From Labyrinthula sp. Ha (lineage: Eukaryota > Sar > Bigyra > Labyrinthulida > Labyrinthulaceae): 64,000 nt of DNA. The stretch is taken from NCBI GenBank assembly GCA_015227615.1, contig JAALGZ010000005.1, positions 1,054,001 to 1,118,000 on the forward strand, in the 5' to 3' direction. The position numbers were made by a program, and so were the translations under genes. Of the stretch, positions 45,574 to 56,905 are shown in pieces. Below the pieces are notes generated by a model. The model made no database searches. It was given only the letters and a program-made list of their open reading frames with translations, and was not told where the DNA came from. Numbering within the stretch: position 1 is the stretch's first letter; each line of letters starts with the position of its first letter.

Positions 45574-46839
45574 CTATGGCAAGATTGTATTACTAAATAG
45601 ATCTTCTATCTGTTCCCTATTCCTGATCAAAACCTCTTCCCCATTATCTAACAGTAGAACCTCAGGTGCTCTCAACTTTCCATTGTACTGAAACCCCATA
45701 GAATGAGAATGCGCTCCTGTGTCATGAATCACAAAAAAATCACCGATACGCGCCTTAGGAAGCATCCTGTCCTTTGCAAACCAATCGTTATTCTCACATA
45801 AAGATCCCACAACATTGCTTTTTTTAAGTTCGCCTTTTTCATCTCCATTTGCTTTCTCAACAGATATATGATGATACGCACCATACATTCCAGGCCGCAT
45901 CAGGTTGCTCATATTCGCATCAAGCCCATAATAAAGACCAAACTCATTATCTTTAATTGCTTCACAAGTACTAACCAGCCAACCATAAGGGCCAGTGATA
46001 TACCTGCCGTTCTCCATGTACAAAGTTGGCCAAGCAGATTTTACGTCTCCAAGATATTCAATAAACTTAGCTTCAATTCGATTTACAGCATCCTCAAGAT
46101 TCACTTCCTTCTGATCTGGTGTGTAAGGAATACCTAAACCACCTCCAATGTTAATAAACTCAAAGTCAATGTCCAAATCAGCCTTTAGGTTTTTAACAGT
46201 GCGCAGAAGAATATCCACTGTTTGCTCCCAATAGGAGTTTTCAAGAACACAGCTTCCTGTCATCATGTGAATTCCAAATCTTTTTGCTCCATGCTTTATA
46301 GCTTTGGAATAAGCAAGTTTAACATCAGATGGAGCGACACCAAACTTTGCGCTAGGACCACCGAGCACATTGCTCTTTGTTGATGAATCTGTCCTTCCGA
46401 GGCCTGGATTCAGGCGAAAGGAAATAAGATCCGGTACTTTCCCTCGAGCAGAAACCAAGTTGTCGACTATTGTGTGATCATCAAGATTTAGAATTACACC
46501 TTGGTCAAAAGCTTTGGCAAGATCTTTCTTGGAGGTAAAGTTCGATGTATACATTACCATATCCGGAGTTACCCCAAGCTTATCTGCAATATAAAGTTCT
46601 GAAGTAGAGGAGCAGTCCATACCAAACCCTTCTTCTATAAGTAGCTTAAGCACGGCCGGATTGGGTAACGCTTTTACCGCAAAGAACTGTTGAAAGTTTG
46701 GGAATTTCTTGCGAAAGGTTGAGAGGAGATTCTTGGCGTTATCACGAATCATTGGCGCTGAGTAAAGCTGAAGCGGTGTCTCATATTTTTCAACAAGAGA
46801 CTTGAGCTGCTTGTTGGAAATAGGTAGTGGTTTTGGCAT
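45574..46839 (-). CDS. lysA: Diaminopimelate decarboxylase
   Basis: An intron-free 421-residue fold-type III PLP enzyme. K56 in FFAVKALPNP is the Schiff-base lysine. GGGLGIPY at 232-239 binds the PLP phosphate. NGRYITGPYG at about 277-286 stands in place of EPGR. C348 in the VVGSLCENNDWFAKDRMLP region is the catalytic cysteine from the partner subunit, and HSHSMGFQYN closes the site. These features fit diaminopimelate decarboxylase (last step of lysine synthesis) better than ornithine decarboxylase. No transit peptide is evident: the residues before the fold are few, so it may be cytosolic. It implies lysine synthesis by the DAP route. The 2OG oxygenase gene lies upstream on the same strand, 323 bp away. 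Confidence 0.9.
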   Translation of the reverse strand: MPKPLPISNKQLKSLVEKYETPLQLYSAPMIRDNAKNLLSTFRKKFPNFQQFFAVKALPNPAVLKLLIEEGFGMDCSSTSELYIADKLGVTPDMVMYTSNFTSKKDLAKAFDQGVILNLDDHTIVDNLVSARGKVPDLISFRLNPGLGRTDSSTKSNVLGGPSAKFGVAPSDVKLAYSKAIKHGAKRFGIHMMTGSCVLENSYWEQTVDILLRTVKNLKADLDIDFEFINIGGGLGIPYTPDQKEVNLEDAVNRIEAKFIEYLGDVKSAWPTLYMENGRYITGPYGWLVSTCEAIKDNEFGLYYGLDANMSNLMRPGMYGAYHHISVEKANGDEKGELKKSNVVGSLCENNDWFAKDRMLPKARIGDFFVIHDTGAHSHSMGFQYNGKLRAPEVLLLDNGEEVLIRNREQIEDLFSNTILP

Positions 46840-47162
46840 TCTTGTTTGGAATTTTGGAATCTGGTTCTTTTTGCTTTCTACAGAAATGTCATATTATAAT
46901 ATGGAATTTCCAAGAAATATCGTAGAAGAAATGTGGAAATGAAAACAAACAAGATACGAAAAATAAAAGAAGCAGAACTTCAAATGAAAGTAGAATTCTT
47001 ATGGCAACGACAAACATGAGAGAAATGAAACAAAGCAAATTTTGTACAAAATTTTCTGATACCTGGCACGCGGAGCACCACTGCAATGGACTTCTAATCC
47101 TGCTACATGAAGAACAGTTAGGTGGACTAAGGTAACTGTTCTCAGTAATGAAACTAAAAAAT
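46840..47162. other. Intergenic gap with a Cys-rich open frame
   Basis: The 323 bp between the oxygenase stop and the lysA start. A minus-strand frame that overlaps the oxygenase end reads CSSC..WCSAC, like half a MYND zinc finger, but the rest of the finger (YCS..C..H..C) is not found. The lysA promoter should be near the left end. Confidence 0.5.
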
Positions 47163-48095
47163 TCACATCCCATATATTTCTGCCAACAGAGGACTCATTT
47201 TAAAAGCTTTTCTAAATAGAAGCATCGCATCGTTCACTTCTGAGGCATCAGTTCCGTCAGCCAGTTCTAAAGCTCTGGAGTAATGATTATACGCCTCCAG
47301 ATCCTTTTCATTTTTCAAAAGCTTTTCTTCTCTTTCGTACATAATATCACTACGAATAATATATTTAACACCTTTTTCTATCTCTATTCCTTCATGCATA
47401 ATGTTATGGAAAAATACAACACATCTTCCAACTTTACTCTCCACTTCAAAGTCTATAAACTCCTTTTTCCCTTTAACTCGCCCATCTTCCACAATTAAAT
47501 TATCTTTTTGATTTTCGTTATAGAACCTTGTTCCACCACCCTTTTCTGTTTCATTAAGAAACAAAACAATAGAGTACATGCTTCTTTTGTCAAAAGAAAC
47601 AATGTCATATCCATCAGTATGTGGCGAAAAGTATCCACCTTCATCATATTTTGCAAATAGAATGTGTTCATTAGTCCCCTTCGCATTCCATTTTCCTTTT
47701 ATGTCTCTTTGGAATCTGTCTGGTGTCTCCTCTTCGGAAATGTTCAATGAAAGAGTAGTAAAATGTTCCAAGAAAGGTTTCAACCTTTGCCAAATAATGG
47801 AGGACAGAAGTTTGTGTTGGATTTCAACGGTTTCTGCATTTCTAAATGTTTTGTTTGAGCGATCTTCGTGCCAAAATGTAAAACCCAGTTCTTCTGCTTG
47901 AGTCACGAGAAACTCGCACTCTTTGGCAGAAAGCAGGTTGTCAATATAAAAGGCATCAAGATCTTTTATTGGTGCAAACTTAGGATCTTGAGTTTTTTTA
48001 TGAAAATTTTCGCAAATTTGAAGTTTGTTCTCAGGGTATGTGCTCTTCCGTACAGGTGTTATCGCTTCAAACTCAATTTTGCTGTTTTCATTCAT
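47163..48095 (-). CDS. 2-oxoglutarate/Fe(II) oxygenase with short C-terminal helical repeat
   Basis: An intron-free 310-residue protein. The iron ligands are H159 and D161 (SPHTDG) and H234 (NIMHEG); R248 or nearby Lys in KYIIRSD would bind 2-oxoglutarate. The TxxxYLN-like strand VLFLNE..GGGTRFY is the prolyl 4-hydroxylase-type signature. The front 130 residues form a helical cap. After the core, residues about 263-305 (YNHYSRALELADG..AMLLFRKAFKMSPLL) look like a single TPR-like helix pair. Such enzymes hydroxylate proteins or small molecules; the target is unknown, and no signal peptide argues against collagen-type secretion. Same orientation as lysA, the only such neighbours among the islands. 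Confidence 0.83.
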   Translation of the reverse strand: MNENSKIEFEAITPVRKSTYPENKLQICENFHKKTQDPKFAPIKDLDAFYIDNLLSAKECEFLVTQAEELGFTFWHEDRSNKTFRNAETVEIQHKLLSSIIWQRLKPFLEHFTTLSLNISEEETPDRFQRDIKGKWNAKGTNEHILFAKYDEGGYFSPHTDGYDIVSFDKRSMYSIVLFLNETEKGGGTRFYNENQKDNLIVEDGRVKGKKEFIDFEVESKVGRCVVFFHNIMHEGIEIEKGVKYIIRSDIMYEREEKLLKNEKDLEAYNHYSRALELADGTDASEVNDAMLLFRKAFKMSPLLAEIYGM

Positions 48096-50654
48096 TCTAA
48101 TTCTTGATGGTGTATCCTGCGGTAATCCACCACTGTGTTTTTAATTAACTGCTTTCTGAAGATGTTCTTAAATTTTGGAGACATGGAGATCTAATCGACT
48201 CTTCCCTCGAAGACGAAACTAGTAGCAATGATTGGGATCAAACATTACAGATAAAAAAGGATAAAAAGAATGGTTGCTTTATCTTTCTCGGAGGGTCTTA
48301 CTCTAGCAAAATGTAGTCTGTGGGTAGAGAGTTGAATGTCAACAAGAATAACCATTCTACACTCTTGCCCGATATGAACTGATATTGTATTTAAAGGGAA
48401 ATTAGTCCATTATTATAACTCTAACTTTCTTTTTATTAACTTTAATAGTATTATAGGTTTTTAAAAAGGTAGTAAGAACTTATCGGTGCGACTTGCTGGT
48501 GACGGTCTCATACGGACGCAGTGTTGTAACATAGTTAGAACCTAGACAAATGTACGAAATTTGCAATAACTTATATCCTATATGCAATATTAAGGGGTAT
48601 AAATTTCAACTCTCCTTTTTATGTATCATATTTTGATCAATAGTGCACAGTTTACATCTTTACGAACCTATTGTTCTTTTTCCAAGATACTGTCACGACG
48701 ATGAACTCCAAGCGATATATCGTAAGTGTAACCATTGTGTCAAGAGGCCCCGTTTGAGTTGAGCCCAATAGCTTCTTTAAAATAGGCTGACCAAAACCCG
48801 GAGCAAAAGATTTAAGATAACAGTTTTTTATTTTGTGCATGAGAGGTATGAGATGAGATTCGTATCTTTTGTTTTTGTTTTCCAAAGATGTATCATACTG
48901 GCCCTCATTCAAGTCTACCTACAATAAACACTAATAATAATACACACGAAATATTGTTCTTTAACTGTTTCTTATTGTACCTCTGCAGGAAACAACTTTA
49001 GCCCCCATTATGGTAGCTCAAGACCACTTCCCCATCTAGAATCAGTTGAAACTAGTATGGTTATTTAGAAGAATTTTTATTAAAACCATAATACCTAAAT
49101 CGTTTTAAACTAAAAGTCTGGAAAAAAATTGTATAGAAGGATGAAGGTACTAGTTGCACACATCACCGTGGTACTGAAGTGTGACACATATTTCTTGGAC
49201 CAGTTTTTATGTATTACCTTTATTTGCGTTCAAGGACAAGTTCTAGTACAAATTGGATTTGAAAGCATCGTTTATTTATCACCAGATAAAGTCTAGTCTA
49301 TCGCCTATTGTTACACTAGCTACTTCTTTATAAATAATATACGTTTATTTTTCTTTACTAATGAGTCGAATGGTTGTCAATAAGTAATTTTCTTGAAAAC
49401 ATAGATAAAAACTATACAAAAATATAGTTCCTACATGCTCCTAGCGTAACTTCCTTTTTTTTGTTTATCTAACCCTTGGACAATAGTTACACCGAGTTTT
49501 TATTCTTTAGTCATTGACCAGGACTATTTTTGGATGATAAACTTTTCTGCAAAGCCAAAGAACTTGTGTGGATAGATTAAATTAAATATTTTACAGCTTA
49601 TTATTTTTTCCTAAATCCATAGTCTGGTAAGAATTTCGTTAAACTTATTCATTAACTGGACCCAAAACATCAAGTACTTAGTCGCGCCCTTACCCAAAGA
49701 GGTTTTGAGGTTCTCAATGCTATTCATTATGTTCATCAATGGTGGAGCTACCCTTAACGAGGATTCGTAAAATAGCATATGATATAAACTGTAGAAGATT
49801 ACAACAAAATGAATATGTTTTTCTAAGAAGCTTAAACTGATGTAGTGATGTGATTTTAGTTAACATTTGCCCATGTCTTCGGCAAAAAGCATGTCATTCT
49901 TCTAAAAAGGAACTATATTAAGTTTAATGTCTTTTGCTTGTTTTCTTCTATTTAAACCAGGGTATCGAAGAAACACGCCCCATTCGATTTTTTAAATTAG
50001 ATATGCTGCTGCAGAAGCTTTAGGTTCATACACTAATATTACAATCATTATTCAACCCAAGTACTAACTACCAGATTTATTGCTTTATAGTTTTCGTTAT
50101 TTTCAATCATTCAATCCATATATTTCATGATATTAGCTCTGTCGACAAAATCTATAATCCAAGTGATAGGGATACATTAAACTATAAGCAGATCAACAGC
50201 TAGGAATAATCTTTTATTATGTAAATGTCCAATGGTTTTTTATACAGCTATTTCGACATGTTTAATTCGTACATTTAGTTAGGGATGGTTTCATTCTGAG
50301 GGCAATGAACTATATTTCCTAGCAATGTCAACTGATTAAACAAGAAATCAAGAGAAGAGCGGCATTTTACGTTTACTAATCCTTTACATATCTGTACCTT
50401 TTTAAATTGGGCATACTTTGCAAAAAAATGAAAACAAGATAAAATCAAGCTTCAGCAATTTGTTTACACGAATTAAATACAATTGATGGTCTGAAAATAC
50501 AGAATAATTGAATAGGTCCAACTAGACTATCAATATTTTAGCTCCTGGGTATAAGAAGCAAAAATTTTATTAGTGTAGAGAAAAAACTCTAACTGCTTGC
50601 TCCAAGTGGCATCTAGGAGATGTAAGTCTTCAAAAATAGACTTTTGGAATTTGG

Positions 50655-50673
50655 TATATATATATATATATAT
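50655..50673. repeat. TA dinucleotide microsatellite
   Basis: A perfect run of alternating T and A of about 19 nt. Confidence 0.85.
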
Positions 50674-51256
50674 TCTTAGTATCATTTTTTGCTGTGAAAA
50701 AAACTCCGCTATGATAAGTAGAGGAAAGGTAAAATCAGTCCAGCATTGACAAAAATTGTACATTGAAAATGGACGAAAGCTACATTGAAATCACTATATG
50801 GTTGAACACCTAGAATTATTGTAAGTATAAAACCTATATTCATTTTTTCTTTTGATTCCAAGTGTTGTACAGATCATACATGCGACAAGAAGAGAACCAC
50901 AGCTATCTACTAAGATATGTATTAGAAAGCAACCCCCATATCCTAAAATACTGAGCATTTCAACACGAAAACACAATAATATTATTCGTTAATAACCAGG
51001 ATTGGGATTACAGAGCAACAGCTGATAAAGATACAAGGTTCAAGTGGAGAAACAAACTAGCCATAACTGAAACTTGAAAGACTGGTATAAAATATTGGGA
51101 GCGACTTAACTTAAACGAGTTTTTATTTAGATGGTCCATATTGGGCATTCATCAAAACAACAAGAATCAGGATTGCAACACAGTATGCAAAAACACTAAT
51201 TTGGCTCGTTCTAAGTGAATTCCTTGAGTTTTTGAACGATTCCTGAACTCAGATAC

Positions 51257-51960
51257 TTACATCTTAGTGTAGGTACTGTTCAAACATCTTATGTATGTAC
51301 AGCTACATTTGCTGTGATATTTGTGCTCATAGTGACACTCAGTTATAATCAAAGATTGGTGCCTTTTGATTCTTGTAGGGAAAAGAAAAGAGAAGAGTGG
51401 AACAGAGGGAGTCATAGGCATGTAGAGGTTGATAATGTAATCATTAATGAATTGTTTTGGTTTTTTTCGCCTCAATGGTGAGTAAGGAAGTACTGGTATA
51501 TCAGTGGAAGCTGAGGTCTCTGGGTCATCACGCAACGATCTAAACAAACCAAAAGTCTTCTTTCAGAGAAATTTGCTTCCACTGATCTTTTCAACAACTT
51601 GGTTCAAGAAGTCGTATAGTTTTGTTGTCGATAGAAAAAACAGTTGATGATGTTAAAACTAAAGCATCACCCAAGAATTTTCATGCATTCTTTACTGAGA
51701 GCGTTTCCCTGCTTTAACGAGAAAGATAAAAGCTCTGGCGTTTGAAAGCTTATACTCAGAAATATCCCACTTGATCAAACCTTAAAAAGTTTTTCCTAGG
51801 GAACTAATCTACCAACTTTTCTAAGTCGATTCGTGTAGTATTTTTAGAGCTTTTCATATGGTTTTTTAAAAATTTTACTGTGTTGATCCAAATCTGCTTT
51901 AATTTGCAAGACCTGAGTCTAAGAACTAGTAAAAAACTCAAAGAAGTCGCTGAAAACAAG
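51257..51960 (-). pseudogene. Decayed coding relic, possibly a BAR-like helical protein
   Basis: Minus-strand frames, interrupted by stops and shifts, read like a soluble protein. In order: LDQHSKIFKKPYEKL, a stop, KYYTNRLRKVG; then TPELLSFSLKQGNALSKEC; then KLYDFLNQVVEKISGSKF; and a last open piece (51547-51257) with SLRDDPETSASTDIPVLPYS. The charged helices at the start recall BAR-domain coiled coils, but that is only a guess. No 30-nt intron removes the breaks. Read as a dead gene. Confidence 0.45.
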
Positions 51961-52169
51961 TCAGGTTAGTGTTTTTGCTCACATTATTGAAACTCTGATT
52001 CTTGATGTTTTGATGAATGGCCGTTATGGACAGTTTAAACAAAAACTCGTTTAATTTCAGTAGTTCCCGAATATATTGGAAACAGGACCATAGTGATAAG
52101 ACAGTTTTGACTATGTGAGATATGCATTAAATGCATTGCAAAGAATTTTAAACCTGTAAGATATATATA

Positions 52170-52205
52170 CTCTCTCTCTCTCTGAGACTCTCTCTCTCTC
52201 TCTCT
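52170..52205. repeat. CT microsatellite with a GAGA interruption
   Basis: About 36 nt of alternating C and T, broken once by GAGA. On the minus strand it gives a spurious Arg-Glu open frame. Confidence 0.9.
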
Positions 52206-54826
52206 GTTGCCTTTCATACTTGTACTGAATGTTCTTTATTTATTGTTTCTATTCTACCTGACAATTAATCTAGTAGAACCAACATTCACGTAGCAGAATC
52301 AAAATATAGCTGTGAAATAGTGAAACAAATAAAGAACTGGGGCCCAAAAAGCCTAGAGACTAGTAGGTTTTCTCAATTAAGTCGTTAGAAATTTCTCTTC
52401 AACCTTAGTTACTAGAAATTGTTTATCATTAACAAGGTGTATAGTACTTTCCTTATGATCAAAGCATCAACTAGAAAATGCAGACAAGTAACGAAACTAA
52501 TTAAATGTATTTAACTGGGCATATTTTCCAAGAAAATCTTAAGTATATCTTCTTAGAGTTTAAACATTTTCTTTAATAGAATACTTCATGAATATGTGGT
52601 TTTTAAAGACACGAATCCTTAGACACAACTTGCCAAAAAATATATTAGGTAAGGATCCATACACGTGTAGTTTCATACAGTAAATATTCGGTATAAAATA
52701 GCTCAAACATCGATAGGCTAAGCTGTAAGTTTTAATAATTAATAATTAATGGCTGAGCAGCTCTACAACAATATAACCATAGAAACTTACGAAACTGTCT
52801 TAACCCGGTATATGCTTAAGAACAGATTGAGTTAGCACTCTTTCCATGAGTCTGAAAATAAATTTAATTGGGTTTTATTCTTTATTGACGACCTGTAGGA
52901 AGATTAATGGGCTGTTAGTCCACATAATATGTGTATTTATATACATATATCGAAGTTTGCATAGTAATGGTATATTGCAAGAGCATCGATGATGAAGTGG
53001 TAAGCAAGGTCTTTGTCAACTTAGACATTTTAATTCCATGTTATTTGCAGTACAATTTTCAGATCATAATTTTAAAAATATTTATTTAATTTACAATCCT
53101 ACGCCATTTTTAAACATATTGACTTCTCTTCATTTAGTCCTTCATATAATGAAGAATTCAGAGTCCAAAAACTTGTTGCCACGTTATGACTACTGAATTT
53201 AGCACCTAAATAATATCAATGTTTTATATCAAGGCATTCAAAATTTTATCCGAGTTTCAATTTTTTAGCCAAATATATTAATTATTTGTTTCCTTTCATC
53301 AAAATGGATATTTCGGCCTCAAAATACAAGATTAGTCATTATGTACCCATAATAGTTGAACTACTGTTGTTCTAGAATTTCATCAATTATAATAGATGAA
53401 TATGCGACAGAATAAGCAGTCACCTGCATTAAACATCAATATTTTTACTTAAAATCTTTAATTTACTCGATTTGAGAATACTCCGGAAATAAATTTCTTT
53501 TTTCCGAAACAAATATTCCAGTGTTTATTCTCATTAAGAACATCACATTATAATCAATTAAAAATCTAGTATTTCAAGTTCTTGATAACATCTCACTTTA
53601 TTACGTGCTATATCAATCAATTAATATACAAAAACTTGTTTTTTTATTCTCATGGAAATAACTAAAAACTTATGCACAATGTCAACACAGATGTGACATT
53701 AGGGGTTGTTCAAAGCCATACAGCATCTTTCAGAGTTTGCAAGTTCATTGGCCTTAATCTAAACGTAAAGTTACTATAATGCTTTAAATCATTTTATTTA
53801 TCTATTTTTGAGGATTTTTATTTCGCCTTTAGTTTGCAGAGTTTTAACCCTAGGACAAAAAGAGTGCACATACACATGTCACTAGCTACAGAGCTTCAAC
53901 ATTTCTCTTCATCTCAATAGAATTATATGGCTGGAAAACAAAAATAAGTCCATGGTAACGATAATCATGTTTAAAACGGTTAACCTATTACATGGTACTT
54001 ATTTGATAGATGTAAATTTTATGTTCGCGGTAAGCCCTGCAGAATATGTTCACCCTAGACCAACAACTTCCACAAAGTATTTTTTCTTAGTTATCTCTTA
54101 TTATGGATAGTAAGATATGTACTTAAATACATATTATATGGCTCAAGTATCATGTTAAACGTTTGAAAAATATAACAATATGATGAAAATTGAACTTTGG
54201 ACTATATTCTGAATTAAATTCTCAACATAAGACATTGAAGGTAGCAACTCTTCAATAATTTATTAAAGAATAAAAGCTGTAATTAAATATATGTTTATTA
54301 AAGTAAGGGAAATATAAAAAATATTGGGTACCTATTTACAACTTGACACAATATAAGTTACTTCATGGATTATTGTTGCCACTCTCCCCTTGCTGTTTTA
54401 TGCTACAGTCTTCCTATCTATGTTAACACTTGATATAGTTGCGAATTTAGAAATTGATTAAATTAAATTTTATGCATAAAATATAAAGAAATAACTCCAG
54501 GGAGATTTTGAAACTAATCATTGAATATAATGTTGGCCTTGATTGGAACTGTGAGTAGCTTCCTTTATTGCAAGCAGTAATATTGATTGAATTTTTAAGG
54601 AAATTAAAACTTTTGGTGATCAAAATATTCAAAATGAATATAATATTCACTATATTTTTAATTTTTCTTTCCTTAATTTTTTTAATTAAGGAATCTATTT
54701 CATCGTTTGGTTTCATATAGTTAATGTGATTATTGTGGATTCTCTGTCTTGGTCTTGTCAATGGGAAATTACTCTATATAAATATATTTTTAAATTGATA
54801 CAATAACCACAAACAAGAACATAACT

Positions 54827-55774
54827 ATGGCTCGGAACTTATGTAAGGGAAGAAAGAAAACAAAGCTGACTCATAGAAGCCGTGCACTTAAAGGTGAAAT
54901 TGGAGCAATAAAAAGACGTAAGAAGTCACTTTCTCAACAAAAGGAAGCTGTACGTAAACAAGGAGTCCAACGTTTGCGAAAGAGTGCAATTTCTCCTTAC
55001 ACTTCCGAGCAAACTATTCTTTTAATAGGGGAAGGAAACTTCTCTTTTGCAAAGTCACTTTTACATCTATGGGATAGTTATGGGAAAATGGGGCCATTAA
55101 ATCTTGGCAGGAATTTGTTGGCCACATCTTACGATTCGAAAAATGAATTATATGAAAAATACCCTGATGTTAAGAAAAACATAACGGAAATACGCAAAAA
55201 GTATGGCGCCAACGTTTTGACTAAGATAGATGGAACTAATATCACAAAATCCTTTGAGTTGTTAGAATCCAAGTTCCTTTCTATGCACAAAGTTCAGAAA
55301 CTATTTAAGTCTTTGGGAGAAAAGAAATTTGGAGATGAAATTGGCTTTGATAAAGTTATTTATTGTTTTTACATCAGAGTTTAGGTTATTTTTAACTTCC
55401 CACATATGGGATTGGGGATTGCAGACAAAGAAAAGAATGCTCAACTCCACAAAGAGTTCCTGACTGAAGTTGCAAACAATGTATGGAAGGTCCTAAATCC
55501 CGAAATTGGTGAGTTTCACCTAACAATGAAGCGAGGTGAACCATATAAAAACTGGAAAGCTGGAAAACTAATCGAGAGAACTGGAAAGTTCAAAATTTCC
55601 TCCACCATAGAATTCTTTCCTTCCACATATCCTGGTTATGCTCGTACTGTTTTCTTCATATATTCACCTTTAGATCGACGTACTTCCGGAGAAAATGAGA
55701 ATGCTGAAGAAGATAATGAAGACATTACCAAGCTTGGAGCTTATACGCTTGTTTTTCGAAGGCTTTCAGCATAG
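54827..55774 (+). CDS. 25S rRNA uridine-N3-methyltransferase, BMT5-like (DUF2431)
   Basis: Two exons (54827-55354 and 55385-55774) over a 30-nt intron (GTTATT..GTTTAG) give 305 residues. The start is very basic (residues 1-60), fitting nucleolar targeting and RNA binding. The hallmark GEGNFSFAKSL is at about residues 66-76, where S-adenosylmethionine binds. The splice restores FDKVIFNFPHMGLG, with the NFPH motif that defines the family. In yeast, BMT5 methylates a single uridine of 25S rRNA to m3U; the same role is inferred here. The acidic C-terminal tail (NENAEEDNED) is extra. It converges on the VIT/CCC1 gene with 101 bp between stops. Confidence 0.9.
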
Positions 55775-55875
55775 GAAACATTTTTTATTTCCGCCTCTTT
55801 CTGAACGTGAATTCTTGTTAGTCTACTCCGGAGAATATTTCTTACGTTCAATACTTAAACATAGGATTAAGATCA

Positions 55876-56829
55876 TTAAAGTGTTCCTGGAATTTTCTCT
55901 ACAGCAGTTCCAAGGAAGGTAACTTGCGCAAGCCATCCAACAAAGTACGCAACAAGAGCAATTACGCTTCCAATAGCCGCCATCTCTAGACCACACTTCA
56001 ACCATCCCTTGTAGGAGAAAACACTCTTCACAGCCCCCAACAAGAATAATGTACAAAGTGAACAGAAGCACGCTATCAGAAATAAAGTTTCATCCTCCAA
56101 ATGCGGAAATGCAAATGGAAAAATGCAGTAAGAAACAAGCGGGAAGAAACCAAAGAATACGAAGCTGCAGAAGGTGATAAAACCGTCTTTCCAAGGGTTG
56201 TCATCCGGACTAGGAAGCTGAAGGCCAAGTTCCTCAATCATCATCAACTCTATAAAAAAGTCTCGATTTTCAGGTGCGCCCATGATCTTGACAACTCTTT
56301 CCGCATCGTCATAAGACATTCCTTTTGCTACGTACAAGTCGATCATTTCTTGAAGTTCACCCTCTGGATAAGAATCATATTCCCAATATTCCCTTTGTTT
56401 CTCTTGCTCTATATGTTCCATCTCAGCCTTGCTTGAAAGAGCATCTCCTAATCCCATCGCTAAGGCATCTGCAAACTTCGAACTAAACCCCAGAATCAGC
56501 ACCACACCAACAGGCATTCCGCCACCTGCTGACCCTGCAACAATAGAAAATGTTGTTAAAATTCCATCTAAGCCGCCAAAGACTATCGACTTTAAGAAGT
56601 CACCTTCTGGCTTATGCCCTTCTTCCACTTAAGAATAAGAGAAAATGTATGAGATACTTTGAAATCCGTTTGAGTTACCGCTGGCATGGTTTAGACTTTT
56701 TTTCTGATGTACCAACTTGGAAGCCTCTTTGTTCTTGGAAAAGTAAGCATTTCTTGCTTCTCTTAGGTCTCTAAATTGAATTTCATCCTTCTTTGCCTTT
56801 GGCAAGAGGCTTGATTTTTCTGAACTCAT
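55876..56829 (-). CDS. VIT1/CCC1-family vacuolar iron or manganese transporter
   Basis: Exons 56829-56658 and 56627-55876, with a 30-nt intron between (GTATCT..CTTAAG), give 307 residues. The N-terminal cytosolic part (1-57) is basic and helical. The core starts with KSIVFGGLDGILTTFSIVAG, the first transmembrane helix of the family, with GLGDALSSKAEMEH in the second. The cytosolic Glu-rich metal-binding helices (HIEQEKQREYWEYDSYPEGE..) follow, then three more hydrophobic segments. VIT/CCC1 proteins move Fe2+ or Mn2+ into vacuoles. The start is taken at the ATG 56829; an earlier in-frame ATG at 56889 would add 20 residues and overlap the neighbour's leader. The C-terminal frame would use a GTG without the intron, which supports the splice. 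Confidence 0.9.
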
Positions 56830-56905
56830 CCTCAATTTATGCGTTAAAGGCTTGCCCAAATTAGTCAATTTAATGCCTCTTTTAGCCATAGTTATATCTT
56901 TGAAA
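56830..56905. promoter_or_regulatory. 76-bp divergent promoter gap
   Basis: This gap lies between the VIT/CCC1 start (56829) and the SNARE start (56906). Both promoters must be here or overlap coding sequence. No TATA box is evident. Inferred from layout. Confidence 0.4.

Larger units (their letters stand above)
48096..54826. other. 6.7-kb desert
   Basis: No intact gene. A decayed coding relic lies at 51257-51960 (minus). Simple repeats are at 50655-50673 and 52170-52205. A minus-strand open frame at 48652-48912 has no ATG and no known relatives that I can see. The rest, including 52.3 to 54.4 kb, is plain AT-rich DNA. Confidence 0.6.

Noticed and set aside
46889-47173. MYND zinc-finger gene after the 2OG oxygenase
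   Set aside because: Only half of the finger (CSSC..WCSAC) is readable; the second half is not found in any frame and no 30-nt intron joins it.
48652-48912. 86-codon minus-strand open frame
   Set aside because: No ATG in frame, no family resemblance; could be a relic, but I cannot support it.
52035-52217. Arg-Glu repeat protein
   Set aside because: It is just the CT microsatellite read on the minus strand.
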